Positions 41,073 through 48,794 of a DNA stretch of 64,000 nucleotides are shown here, in pieces (position 1 is the first letter of the stretch; the number at the start of each line of letters is the position of its first letter). Location: positions 124,001 through 188,000 of the forward strand of contig NZ_JAAKGT010000004.1 of NCBI RefSeq assembly GCF_011043625.1, given 5' to 3'. The stretch comes from Caulobacter sp. 602-2 (GTDB lineage: Bacteria; Pseudomonadota; Alphaproteobacteria; Caulobacterales; Caulobacteraceae). A program made the translations under genes and the position numbers. The notes under the pieces are model-generated. The model did not search any database. It saw only the letters and a list, made by a program, of their open reading frames with translations, and was not told where the DNA came from.

Positions 41073-41963
41073 TCAAGCCACCTCCCGCGTCGCCACCGCC
41101 TCCATGCCCAGGATCGCGGCCTTGCGCGCCAGGCCCCAGTGATAGCCGGTGAGCCGGCCGTCCTTGGCGATGGCCCGGTGGCAGGGGATCAGCAGCGAGA
41201 TGGGGTTCGCGCCGATGGCGCCGCCGGTGGCCTGGAAGGCCTTGGGCTTGCCGGCCCAGGCGGCCACCTGGCCATAGGTCGCCGTCCCGCCGGCCGGGAT
41301 GCGCAGCAGCGCCTTCCACACCTGCACCTGGTAGGGCGAGCCGATCAGCACCACGGGCAGGGGGCCTTCGCCGGCGCCGAAGGCCTTCAGGGCGGTGTCC
41401 TGAGCAGCCGCGTCGTCGCGCACCCAGTCCGCGCCGGGCCAGCGGCGGTGCATGTCGGCGAAGCTGAAGTCGTCGTCGCCGTCGGAGAAGGCCAGGCCCG
41501 CCAGGCCTCGCTCAGCCAGCACGAACAGGCCGCGGCCGAACGGCGTGGGGGCCCAGCCCCAGCGCAGGGTCATGCCCGCGCCGCGGCGGCGCACGTCGCC
41601 CGGCGTGGCGGCTTCCTGGGCGATGAACAGGTCGTGCAGGCGCGAAGGCCCCGACAGGCCCGCGTCATAGGCCGCGTCGAGCACGCTGGCGCCGGCCTCG
41701 AGCGAGCGGCGGGCCTCGGCATGGGCGATGGCGGCCACGAAGGTCTTGGGGCTGACCCCGGCCCAACGGGTGAAGATCCGCTGGAAATGGAACGGCGACA
41801 GGCCGACGGCGTCGGCGGCCTCGTCCAGCGACGGCCGGTCCATCCAGCGCTGGGCCAGCCAGTCCAGCGCCGTGGCCATGCGGTGATAGTCGGCCGAGCG
41901 TTCGGCCAGGCGCGCCAGGATTTCGGGGGCGGAAGGTTCGGACGGGACGAGATCGAGGGCCAT
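41073..41963 (-). CDS. Ada-like AraC-type regulator with O6-methylguanine-DNA methyltransferase
   Basis: A 296-residue fusion of an AraC helix-turn-helix domain (LDEAADAVGLSPFHFQRIFTRWAGVSPKTF, seen as SPFHFQRIF and GVSPKTF) and a C-terminal alkyltransferase with the acceptor cysteine in LIPCHRAI. The N-terminal zinc phosphotriester domain of E. coli Ada is absent. The segment before PCHR reads AFQATGGAIGANPIS, with Gln where the usual arginine finger (RAVG) stands. Repair of O6-methylguanine and control of its own regulon are inferred. alkB is 15 kb away, not adjacent. Confidence 0.85.
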   Translation of the reverse strand: MALDLVPSEPSAPEILARLAERSADYHRMATALDWLAQRWMDRPSLDEAADAVGLSPFHFQRIFTRWAGVSPKTFVAAIAHAEARRSLEAGASVLDAAYDAGLSGPSRLHDLFIAQEAATPGDVRRRGAGMTLRWGWAPTPFGRGLFVLAERGLAGLAFSDGDDDFSFADMHRRWPGADWVRDDAAAQDTALKAFGAGEGPLPVVLIGSPYQVQVWKALLRIPAGGTATYGQVAAWAGKPKAFQATGGAIGANPISLLIPCHRAIAKDGRLTGYHWGLARKAAILGMEAVATREVA

Positions 41964-42009
41964 CGCCGCACTCTACGCCGGCCGGGGCGGGGCGTCCGCC
42001 CGGTTCTTG

Positions 42010-42486
42010 CTAACCGTGCCGTTCGGCCCGGGCCGCCTTGATCGCCCGCTCCAGGGCGCGGGCGAACGCCACCCGTTCCTCGGGGCTCAGCGCCCTGGCC
42101 AGGGTCAGGCGACGGCGCGACATGAAGAGACGCACGCGCGACTCGTGCTCGCCCGGCTGGTCCAGGTCGACGCGGGTGAAGGCGGTCGGCGAGGTCCAGA
42201 CCACCTGGGCGCCCTTGTCGTTTTCCCGGCTGACTGTAATGACCTCGGCGGTGACCTTCACCCGCTCCGACCGCGACAGGGCGCGGTTGCTGGCCCGCAA
42301 GGCCAGCCACAGGGCCAGGACGTCCAGCCCCAGGAACGGCAGCACCGGCGGCGCGCCGACCACCAGCAGGAATACGGCGACCATCAGGTTGAAGGCGACG
42401 GCCACGCCCAGCACCACGGCCATGCCGGTGCGGCTCAGCGACCGGTTGGGGCGGATCACGGCGTCCATGTAGAGCGCGGCGGCCAT
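42010..42486 (-). CDS. DUF2244 membrane protein
   Basis: A 158-residue protein with two adjacent hydrophobic segments (MAVVLGVAVAFNLMVAVFLL and VLPFLGLDVLALWLAL) and a soluble C-terminal part containing VWTSPTAFTRVDLDQPGEHES. This matches DUF2244, an uncharacterised integral membrane family. Its divergent neighbour nth is a frequent partner in alphaproteobacteria, though no functional link is known. The start sits 65 bases from nth. Confidence 0.85.
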   Translation of the reverse strand: MAAALYMDAVIRPNRSLSRTGMAVVLGVAVAFNLMVAVFLLVVGAPPVLPFLGLDVLALWLALRASNRALSRSERVKVTAEVITVSRENDKGAQVVWTSPTAFTRVDLDQPGEHESRVRLFMSRRRLTLARALSPEERVAFARALERAIKAARAERHG

Positions 42487-42551
42487 GCCAAAGGTCTACG
42501 CCCCTCGCGCCGCCTTGGCGAGCGGGCCGCATCACGGCATGGTCGCCGCCG

Positions 42552-43238
42552 ATGGCCGCCAGCAAAACCCTCGTCAAGAAACGCCCCGCCGGCAAGCGGA
42601 TCACCGCCGCCGAGCGCGAGCGCGTGCGCATCCTGTTCGAGCGCTTCGAGAGTCTCGAACTGCGGCCCAAGACCGAGCTCAACTATTCCAACCCCTACGA
42701 GCTGGTCACCGCCGTGGCCCTGTCGGCCCAGGCCACCGACGTGCAGGTCAACAAGGCCACCGGCCCGCTGTTCCAGGTGGCCGACAGCGCCGAGAAGATG
42801 CTGGAGCTGGGCGAGGACGGCCTGATCTCCTACATTGCCTCGATCGGCCTCTTCCGCACCAAGGCCAAGAACGTCATCGCCTCGGCCCATATCCTGATGG
42901 ACCGCTACGGCGGCCAGGTGCCGCTGAACCGCGAGGCGTTGGAAAGCCTGCCGGGCGTGGGCCGCAAGACCGCCAGCGTGGTGCTGAACGAGCTGGACGT
43001 CGAGCCGGCCATCGCCGTCGACACCCACGTGTTCCGCGTCTCGCATCGCCTGAAGCTGTCGGCCGGCAAGACGCCCGACGCGGTCGAGGACGATCTGATG
43101 CGGGTGGTGCCCGGTCCCTACCAGACCCGGGCCCACCACTGGCTGATCCTGCACGGCCGCTACATCTGCGTGGCCCGCAAGCCCAAGTGCGAGATCTGCA
43201 AGATCGCTGACCTCTGCCCGTCGCTGGGGCTGTTCTAG
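42552..43238 (+). CDS. nth: Endonuclease III
   Basis: DNA glycosylase/AP-lyase for oxidised pyrimidines, 228 residues. The helix-hairpin-helix is SLPGVGRKTASVVLNEL with the catalytic lysine, and the catalytic Asp lies in IAVDTHVFRVSHRL. The C-terminal [4Fe-4S] ligands are in CVARKPKCEICKIADLC. The start MAASKTLVKKRPAGK fits relatives with a short basic extension. Converges with the MFS gene, four bases between the stops. Confidence 0.95.
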   Translation: MAASKTLVKKRPAGKRITAAERERVRILFERFESLELRPKTELNYSNPYELVTAVALSAQATDVQVNKATGPLFQVADSAEKMLELGEDGLISYIASIGLFRTKAKNVIASAHILMDRYGGQVPLNREALESLPGVGRKTASVVLNELDVEPAIAVDTHVFRVSHRLKLSAGKTPDAVEDDLMRVVPGPYQTRAHHWLILHGRYICVARKPKCEICKIADLCPSLGLF

Positions 43239-43242
43239 CGGC

Positions 43243-44463
43243 TCAGACCCGCGCGCCCGGCTTGAAGCGCGCGGTCATCGCCATCATCGCGACCACGCCC
43301 GCGGCCATCAGCAGCCAGGCGGCCGACAGGTCCGACGAGGCGTCGCGCACCCAGCCGGCGAAGAACGGCATGACGCTGGCCATGACGTAGCCGCCGCCCT
43401 GGACGAAGGCCATCAGGTCGCCGGCGCCTTCGGGATCGCTGGCGTGGTCCAGCGTGACGATCAGCGACAGCGGAAAGATCGCGCCGATGCCCGCGCCCAG
43501 CAGGCAGACGGTCGGCAGCACCAGCCATGGCGCCAGCAGCAGGCAGGCGATGCCGGCCAGCAGCGAGGCCAGCGCCGTGGCCAGCAGCGGCCGACGGTCG
43601 GGGCGGCGGGCGATGGCGGCCGAGACGGCCAGGCCGGCCAGCACTTCGCACACCGTCAGCGCCGACAGGGCGTAGCCGGCCTGGTCGGTGGTCAGGCCGC
43701 GGCTGGCGTAGAAGGGCGGGAACCAGGCCAGCACCAGGGTGTAGGCGCCGGTGCCGATGCCGAAGAAGGTCAGCAGCAGCCAGGCGCGCGGGCTTTTCCA
43801 GATCGAAGGGCGGCGCAAGGTCGCCGGGCCGCCGGCCGGGGCGGCCGTCTCCGACTTGGCCGCGCGCATCCACAACGCCAGAGCCAGCACGGCGGGCGCG
43901 GCCCACAGGCCGAACATCGCCTGCCAGCCGGCCAGGCGGGTGACGCCCGTGGCCATGGCCGCGGCCACGGCTGCGCCGGCCATGATGCCGGTGGTGTAGA
44001 GGCCCATCATCCGCGGCGCGCCCTCGCCGGTGGTCCGCTTGATGAAGCCGGGCATCAGAGCCTGAACGGCGGCGACGCCGACGCCGACCATGGCGGCGCT
44101 GGCGAACAGGCCCGCAGTCGTCGGCCAGATCGCCCGCAGGCCGCAGGCGAGCGCGATGGCCAGCAGGCCGATGGCCACGCCCAGGCGTTCGCCCAGCGCC
44201 CGGCGCAGCGGCGCGGCCAACAGGGCGCCCAGGCCCATCAGCAGGATCGGCAGGGTGGTCAGCAGGCCGGCGGCGGCCGAGGAGGCGCCGGTGGCGGCCT
44301 TCACCTGGTCGAGCACGGGGCCCAGCGCGGCCAGGGCGGGGCGCAGGTTCAGGGCCGCCACGACGATCGCCGCGATGGTGAGCAGGGCGCCGCTTTTGGC
44401 GGCACGGGTGGAGAGCGGCGCGCTTTTACGCGCCTTGGCGTCTTCTTCGTAGGCGAGGACCAC
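43243..44463 (-). CDS. MFS transporter, CynX/NimT-like
   Basis: A 406-residue major facilitator protein with about twelve hydrophobic segments, resembling the CynX/NimT (cyanate/nitroimidazole) group, for example VVAALNLRPALAALGPVLDQV near the N-terminus with the NLRPA mark. The substrate cannot be told. GTG at 44463 was chosen because the upstream open frame crosses the divergent operator and regulator start. One operator box abuts this start codon, so transcripts may be leaderless or the true start may be a little downstream. It is divergent from a MarR regulator that probably represses it. Confidence 0.82.
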   Translation of the reverse strand: MVLAYEEDAKARKSAPLSTRAAKSGALLTIAAIVVAALNLRPALAALGPVLDQVKAATGASSAAAGLLTTLPILLMGLGALLAAPLRRALGERLGVAIGLLAIALACGLRAIWPTTAGLFASAAMVGVGVAAVQALMPGFIKRTTGEGAPRMMGLYTTGIMAGAAVAAAMATGVTRLAGWQAMFGLWAAPAVLALALWMRAAKSETAAPAGGPATLRRPSIWKSPRAWLLLTFFGIGTGAYTLVLAWFPPFYASRGLTTDQAGYALSALTVCEVLAGLAVSAAIARRPDRRPLLATALASLLAGIACLLLAPWLVLPTVCLLGAGIGAIFPLSLIVTLDHASDPEGAGDLMAFVQGGGYVMASVMPFFAGWVRDASSDLSAAWLLMAAGVVAMMAMTARFKPGARV

Positions 44464-44504
44464 GATATATCTCGTCGGAAAGTATCTTGATGGCGAGATA
44501 TATC
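44464..44504. promoter_or_regulatory. MarR operator pair between MFS and marR-type genes
   Basis: GATATATCTCG (44464-44474) and CGAGATATATC (44494-44504) are perfect 11-bp inverted repeats, 19 bases apart. Each contains the palindrome GATATATC. The left box touches the MFS start codon and the right box ends two bases before the MarR ATG. This spacing would let one dimer block each start. Confidence 0.75.
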
Positions 44505-44506
44505 CG

Positions 44507-45019
44507 ATGGCGGCGAAAGCCAAGCGTCATGACCGCGCAGGCGCGGCCTCGATCCAGTGGCGGCGCGAGCGGCCGGACCTGGATCCGTTCCCGATGGAGC
44601 TGGTCGGGCGCCTCTGCGAGGTGGCCGAGATCGTGCTCAAGGAGCGCCTGGCGCCGCTGTTTTCAGCCCACGGCCTGCAGCGCGGGGAGTTCGACGTGCT
44701 GGCCACGCTGCGCCGTGCGGGGGAGCCTTACGCCCTGACCCCGACCGACCTCTACGAGACGGCCATGGTCTCGTCGGGCGGCATGACCGCGCGGATCGAC
44801 CGGCTGGAGAAGATGGGCCTGGTCCAGCGCCGCCCCCACCCCAGCGACCGACGCGGCACGCTGGTGGCGCTGACGGAGGAGGGCAGGGGGCTGCTGGACA
44901 CGATCCTGCCCCTGCACATCGACAACGAGCGAACGCTCCTGGCTTCGTTGGATGCCGGCGAGCAGCAGGCGCTGAGCGGTTTGCTGGCCAAGCTGCTGGC
45001 GGGATTGCAGCCGGCTTAG
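44507..45019 (+). CDS. MarR-family transcriptional regulator
   Basis: A 170-residue winged-helix regulator: GEFDVLATLRRAG, LTPTDLYETAMVSSGGMTARIDRLEKMGLVQRRPHPSDRRG in parts, with the DxRxG wing (SDRRGTLVALTEEG) typical of MarR. It is divergent from the MFS transporter across a paired operator, so autorepression and pump control are likely; the ligand is unknown. An in-frame ATG at 44507 is only two bases past the operator box. Confidence 0.9.
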   Translation: MAAKAKRHDRAGAASIQWRRERPDLDPFPMELVGRLCEVAEIVLKERLAPLFSAHGLQRGEFDVLATLRRAGEPYALTPTDLYETAMVSSGGMTARIDRLEKMGLVQRRPHPSDRRGTLVALTEEGRGLLDTILPLHIDNERTLLASLDAGEQQALSGLLAKLLAGLQPA

Positions 45020-45034
45020 GAAGCGAAATCTCGC

Positions 45035-45107
45035 CCTTCGACAGGCTCAGGGTGAGGTGCCTCAGCCCGAAGCCCTGCCTTGGTCCTCATCCTGAGCTTG
45101 TCGAAGG
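45035..45107. repeat. Palindromic repeat (CCTTCGACAGGCTCAGG family)
   Basis: CCTTCGACAGGCTCAGG (45035-45051) and CCTGAGCTTGTCGAAGG (45091-45107) are inverted arms matching at 16 of 17 bases. This word family is very common in high-GC alphaproteobacterial and other genomes. It separates the MarR and DUF2218 genes, which converge. Confidence 0.75.
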
Positions 45108-45144
45108 ACGAGGACTACGTAGGGGCGATGGGAAGGGCAGGGGT

Positions 45145-45486
45145 TTAGACCCCCAGCCCCAGACCGCCGCGCGCCTTGGGCGGGTTGATGTGGCCGGCCT
45201 CGCGGGCGCGGGTCCAGTTCAGCTTCTCGACGTTCTCGCGGAAGGCGAAGCGCAGGATGTGGTCGGCGACCACCTGCTCCAGCTTGGCCAGGGCCTCGAG
45301 ATCTTCGGCCTCGACGGTCATGTCCAGGCCTTCGGCGTCGGCGGTCATCCGGCACGGACCCAGCGGCAGCGGGAAGAAGGCCGTGGTCTCGGTCAGTTCG
45401 ACCTCGAACTTGTGGCCCCAGTGCTTGGCCAGCTGGGTCATGTAGCGGGCGGCCTTGTCGGTGACGAGACGGGCGTGGCTCTGCAT
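45145..45486 (-). CDS. DUF2218 protein
   Basis: A 113-residue protein with MQSHARLVTDKAARYMTQL and a later HILRFAFRENVEKLNW, matching DUF2218. That domain is often found alone or fused to siderophore-interacting ferric reductases. Here it is a single domain, 27 bases after a PadR gene in the same direction. With the His-rich regulator upstream, a role in iron or metal handling is a reasonable inference, not shown. Confidence 0.82.
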   Translation of the reverse strand: MQSHARLVTDKAARYMTQLAKHWGHKFEVELTETTAFFPLPLGPCRMTADAEGLDMTVEAEDLEALAKLEQVVADHILRFAFRENVEKLNWTRAREAGHINPPKARGGLGLGV

Positions 45487-45513
45487 GATGGTGCTCCTCT
45501 GTTCCGGCCCGGT

Positions 45514-46098
45514 TCAGACAGCTTCGATCTGCGTTGCGGCGTCGTCCAAAGCCTTGGCGATGGCGGCGATCTGCTCGGAGCTTAGGCTTCCGGCGTGCAG
45601 TTTCAACCGCAGGGCCGTCTTCAGGTTCTCGCGGGCCCGCAGGATCTGCGGCGCGAAGGCGGCGCTGCGCGAGGCGGCCTCGGCCATGCGGGCGAACAGG
45701 CCGTTCACCGGCTGGGCGTTGGTTTCCAGGAAGGCCTGGCCCTCGTCGGTGATCGTGTACAGCTTCTTGCCGCCGCCGGCGTCGGTCGCGGCCACATAGC
45801 CCAGCTCTTCCAGCAGGGTCAGGGTCGGGTAGATCACGCCCGGGCTGGGGCTGTAGGCGCCGCCGGCCGCGGTCTCGACCGCCTTGATCAGTTCATAGCC
45901 GTGGCTGGGCTTGTCGGCGATCAGCTTCAGCACGACCAGGCGCAGGTCGCCGTGGTCGAAGAAGCGGCCGCGCGGGCCGCCGCGGCCGAAGCCCCGTCCG
46001 CCCATGCCGCCGTGCTCGCGGCCGTCGAAACCGAAGGGATGGCGGCTGTGATGACCGCCGTGGCGGCCGTGGTGAGGGTGATGATGACGTCCAAACAT
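45514..46098 (-). CDS. PadR-family metal-responsive regulator (NfeR/YqjI-like)
   Basis: A 194-residue PadR winged-helix protein with a His- and Gly-rich N-terminal tail (MFGRHHHPHHGRHGGHHSRH, then GRGFGRGGPRGRFF). The core DLRLVVLKLIADKPSHGYEL and SPSPGVIYPTLTLLEELGY closely follows E. coli NfeR (YqjI), whose His-rich tail senses nickel or iron and which represses a ferric-chelate reductase gene. The first 20 residues hold about nine histidines. Probably autoregulated through the inverted repeat just upstream. The DUF2218 gene is its downstream partner. Confidence 0.85.
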   Translation of the reverse strand: MFGRHHHPHHGRHGGHHSRHPFGFDGREHGGMGGRGFGRGGPRGRFFDHGDLRLVVLKLIADKPSHGYELIKAVETAAGGAYSPSPGVIYPTLTLLEELGYVAATDAGGGKKLYTITDEGQAFLETNAQPVNGLFARMAEAASRSAAFAPQILRARENLKTALRLKLHAGSLSSEQIAAIAKALDDAATQIEAV

Positions 46099-46114
46099 GT
46101 GTGCTCTTTCGATG

Positions 46115-46153
46115 CAGTTTCGTTATATCGAAATGATAGATATATCGAAACTG
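46115..46153. promoter_or_regulatory. PadR operator candidate
   Basis: CAGTTTCG (46115-46122) and CGAAACTG (46146-46153) close a 39-bp inverted repeat. Inside it TATATCGAAA occurs twice (46124-46133 and 46141-46150), 17 bases apart. It lies 17 bases upstream of the PadR start. A further palindrome AGATATATCT is at 46174-46183. Confidence 0.7.
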
Positions 46154-46187
46154 ATCGGCGTCAAGAGCTATTTAGATATATCTGATG

Positions 46188-46688
46188 CTATCGGGATGCG
46201 ACGGCAGCGGGGAAGGCCTGCGCGCACAGCTCCTCGCCGAAGGCGTCGCTGAGCTGTTCCTCGGCCTCGCCCATCTTGATCACGGCCAGGCGCGAGCCGA
46301 CGATCGTCTTGCCGATGGCGTAGTCGCCAACGACCTTGCCGGTGCGCACATCGACCAGCCGGGCCTGGCTGCGCAGCACGTTGGCCCCGCCGACCAGGGC
46401 GGTCATGGCCGGATTGGCCTTGTCGAAGCGATCGAGCTTCACCTCCAGCCGCAGCGGCCGCTCGCCCTTGGCGCAGCCGTCGAGCTTGGCCTGCACCCGT
46501 TGCTTGAACAGGGCGTCGAAGCCGTCGGTGACCTTCAGCTCGCCGCGCGTCAGCCGCACGTCGGCGACGCGGCTCTGGGCCTTCCAGTCCTTCGGCAGGT
46601 CTTCGACCGCGACGCTGCGCGACAGGCTCACGCAACCCGTCGCCATCGTCGCCAAGCCCAGCAGGGCCGCCATCTTCGCCGCGTTCAT
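46188..46688 (-). CDS. Hypothetical lipoprotein
   Basis: A 166-residue protein with a lipoprotein signal: MNAAKMAALLGLATMATGCV, lipobox ATGC. The mature part has DLPKDWKAQSRVADVRLTRG and GKTIVGSRLAVIKMGEAEEQL, with two later cysteines. I do not recognise the family with certainty. Probably attached to a membrane. It is transcribed toward the PadR operator; no operon partner is evident. Confidence 0.7.
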   Translation of the reverse strand: MNAAKMAALLGLATMATGCVSLSRSVAVEDLPKDWKAQSRVADVRLTRGELKVTDGFDALFKQRVQAKLDGCAKGERPLRLEVKLDRFDKANPAMTALVGGANVLRSQARLVDVRTGKVVGDYAIGKTIVGSRLAVIKMGEAEEQLSDAFGEELCAQAFPAAVASR

Positions 46689-46781
46689 CTCGTCGATCTC
46701 CCAATCCCCGGCCCTGAACGCGCCGACGGGCGGAATGGTCGCAGATCGAAAGAACGTCGGTATTGAATGATCGCGCGGCGC

Positions 46782-47678
46782 CTAGGCCGCGCGCAGGGTC
46801 TCGGCCAGCAGGCGGCCCTCGGCGGCGCGGCTGGAGCCGGCGCGCCAGGCCACGACGATCTCGCGGCTGGACTGGGCGGTGGCCAGCGGCCGCACCGTCA
46901 CCGGTGCGTTCTCGGCCAGGCCCGCCTGCACGGCCATGGCCGGCAGGAACGACACCCCCAGGCCCGAGCCGATCATCTGCACCAGGGTGGGCAGGGACGT
47001 GGCCGCGAAGCTCTCTTCGTCGCCCAGGCCCTTGGGCGGCTCCAGCCCGCAGGCGGCCAGGGCGTGGTCGCGCAGGCAGTGGCCGTCCTCCAGCAGGATG
47101 ACGTCCTGGCCGTCCAGGCTGGCCGGATCGACCTTGTCCTGCATGGCCATCGGGTGGTTGGCGGGGGCTGCGGCCAGCAGTTCGTCATGCTCCACGTGGG
47201 CCCAGTCCAGGCCCGTCATGTCGTAGGGCAAGGCGATCAGGGCCGCGTCCAGCGAGCCGGCCTTCAGCGAGGCGATCAGCCGCTGGGTCAGATCCTCGCG
47301 CAGGAACAGACGCAGCTTGGGGAACTGGTCGCGCAGCATCGGCAGGGCGCGCGGCAGCAGGTACGGCGCCACGGTTGGGATCACCCCCAGGCGAAAGCGC
47401 CCGGCCAGCGGCTGGCCCGCCCCGCGCGCGGCCTGCACCAGGTCTTCGGTCTGGGCCAGGATCGAGGTCGCCCGGCGCACGGCCTCCTGGCCGGCGGCGG
47501 TTAGGATCACGCCCGAGCGGGCGCGGTCGACCACCGGCGCGCCGAGGATCTTCTCCAGTTCCTGGATCCCGGCCGACAGCGTGGGCTGGGTGACGTAGCA
47601 GGCATCGGCCGCCCGACTGAACGAGCCGTGCTCGGACAGGAGCTTGAGGTACTGCATCTGGCGAAGGGTCGGGAGCAT
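46782..47678 (-). CDS. oxyR: Peroxide-sensing LysR regulator OxyR
   Basis: A 298-residue LysR-type regulator. The N-terminal helix-turn-helix is LSEHGSFSRAADACYVTQPT. The redox pair lies in LEDGHCLRDHALAACG, Cys201 and Cys210, with the same nine-residue spacing as E. coli Cys199 and Cys208. Hydrogen peroxide should form a disulphide between them and activate antioxidant genes. No catalase or peroxiredoxin gene is adjacent. Expected to bind upstream of its targets elsewhere. Confidence 0.93.
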   Translation of the reverse strand: MLPTLRQMQYLKLLSEHGSFSRAADACYVTQPTLSAGIQELEKILGAPVVDRARSGVILTAAGQEAVRRATSILAQTEDLVQAARGAGQPLAGRFRLGVIPTVAPYLLPRALPMLRDQFPKLRLFLREDLTQRLIASLKAGSLDAALIALPYDMTGLDWAHVEHDELLAAAPANHPMAMQDKVDPASLDGQDVILLEDGHCLRDHALAACGLEPPKGLGDEESFAATSLPTLVQMIGSGLGVSFLPAMAVQAGLAENAPVTVRPLATAQSSREIVVAWRAGSSRAAEGRLLAETLRAA

Positions 47679-47822
47679 GGCGGCAATATAGGCGGGATCT
47701 ATCGAAAGGCAAAAATCAATCGAGCCGATTTCGGACTCGCGCAGGGGCTCGGCCCATGCCTATCTCCCGGGCATCCCCGCGGTGGTCCACGCCGCAGGGC
47801 GGGTGCTGGGAGCCGAAGGCCT

Positions 47823-48689
47823 CTACAGCGCCGCCCTCACCGCCGCCGCGAACGCCGCCCCATGGTCGTGGGCGTGTTCGAGGAAGAGGTCCGGTTCGAT
47901 GATCTCCAGCTCCATCAGCTGCGGCGTGTGGTCCAGACCCCGGATCAGGTCGATGCGGGCGTAGGTCAGCGGCTGGCCCAGCGCGTCCAGCACCATGTGC
48001 GCGGCGTGCAGGGCCTCGGGCTCCGGCGCGATCTCGCTGACCTTGCCGCCGTACTGCGGCTGCACCCTGAAGTCGCCAGGCACGGCCACCTTGGTCACCG
48101 CGTGGCTGAAGGCGCCGTCGAAGAAGAACAGCGACAGTTCGCCCTCCTCGCCCACCGCCGGCAGGAACGGCTGGATCAGCGCCGGGCCGGTCGGGGCGTC
48201 GGAAAGGTCGGGGTCGCGGCCCAGTTTCACGGTGCGGTGCGAGCCGCCCGAGACCTGCGGCTTGGCCACGACCAGGTCGACCTGGAAGCGGTCGCGCGCC
48301 TGGGCCACGGCCTCGGGCGTGACCTTGTCCAGGGTGATGGTCGGCACCACCGGCGCGCCCTTGGCGGCCAGTTCGGAAAGGTAGGTCTTGGCGGTGTTCC
48401 AGCGCAGCAGGCCCGGCGGGTTGGCGGCGCGCACGCCGGCCGCCTCCAGGGCGTCCAGCCGCGCGTACCATTCCGGCTCGCGGTGGTGATAGCCCCACGA
48501 CAGCAGCGGCAGGACGATCCCCTGCGCGCCGGCCTCGACCGGATCGGTCCATGGCCGCGAGGCCACGCTCAGGCCCAGCGTCCGCAGCGGCGCGGCCAGG
48601 CGCTCGAACAGCGGCGGCCAGCTCTGGGCGAAGCGCGGTTCGTCGGCGGCGGGGACCAGGATCAGGACGTCGGGCTGCGTGATGCTCAT
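47823..48689 (-). CDS. ATP-grasp domain protein, unknown substrate
   Basis: A 288-residue protein with an ATP-grasp-like layout: NTAKTYLSELAAKGAPVVPT, the lysine strand DLVVAKPQVSGGSHRT, the acidic GEEGELSLFFFDGAF and the metal-ligand LMELEIIEPDLFLEH near the C-terminus. It resembles RimK/GshB-type ligases and the DcsG-like group. These enzymes join a carboxylate to an amine using ATP, but the substrate here is not known. The start at 48689 (MSITQPDVLILV) fits better than the longer frame. Divergent from the PfkB kinase. Confidence 0.75.
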   Translation of the reverse strand: MSITQPDVLILVPAADEPRFAQSWPPLFERLAAPLRTLGLSVASRPWTDPVEAGAQGIVLPLLSWGYHHREPEWYARLDALEAAGVRAANPPGLLRWNTAKTYLSELAAKGAPVVPTITLDKVTPEAVAQARDRFQVDLVVAKPQVSGGSHRTVKLGRDPDLSDAPTGPALIQPFLPAVGEEGELSLFFFDGAFSHAVTKVAVPGDFRVQPQYGGKVSEIAPEPEALHAAHMVLDALGQPLTYARIDLIRGLDHTPQLMELEIIEPDLFLEHAHDHGAAFAAAVRAAL

Positions 48690-48794
48690 GCGCCAAGGGT
48701 TAGAAAGCCGCAGGGCGCGGGGCAAGGCCTGCGTTGCCAGCGCCCTCCCCTTCCTTTACTTGCGGTCGGTCAATCTTCCCGGAACAGAGCAGAC

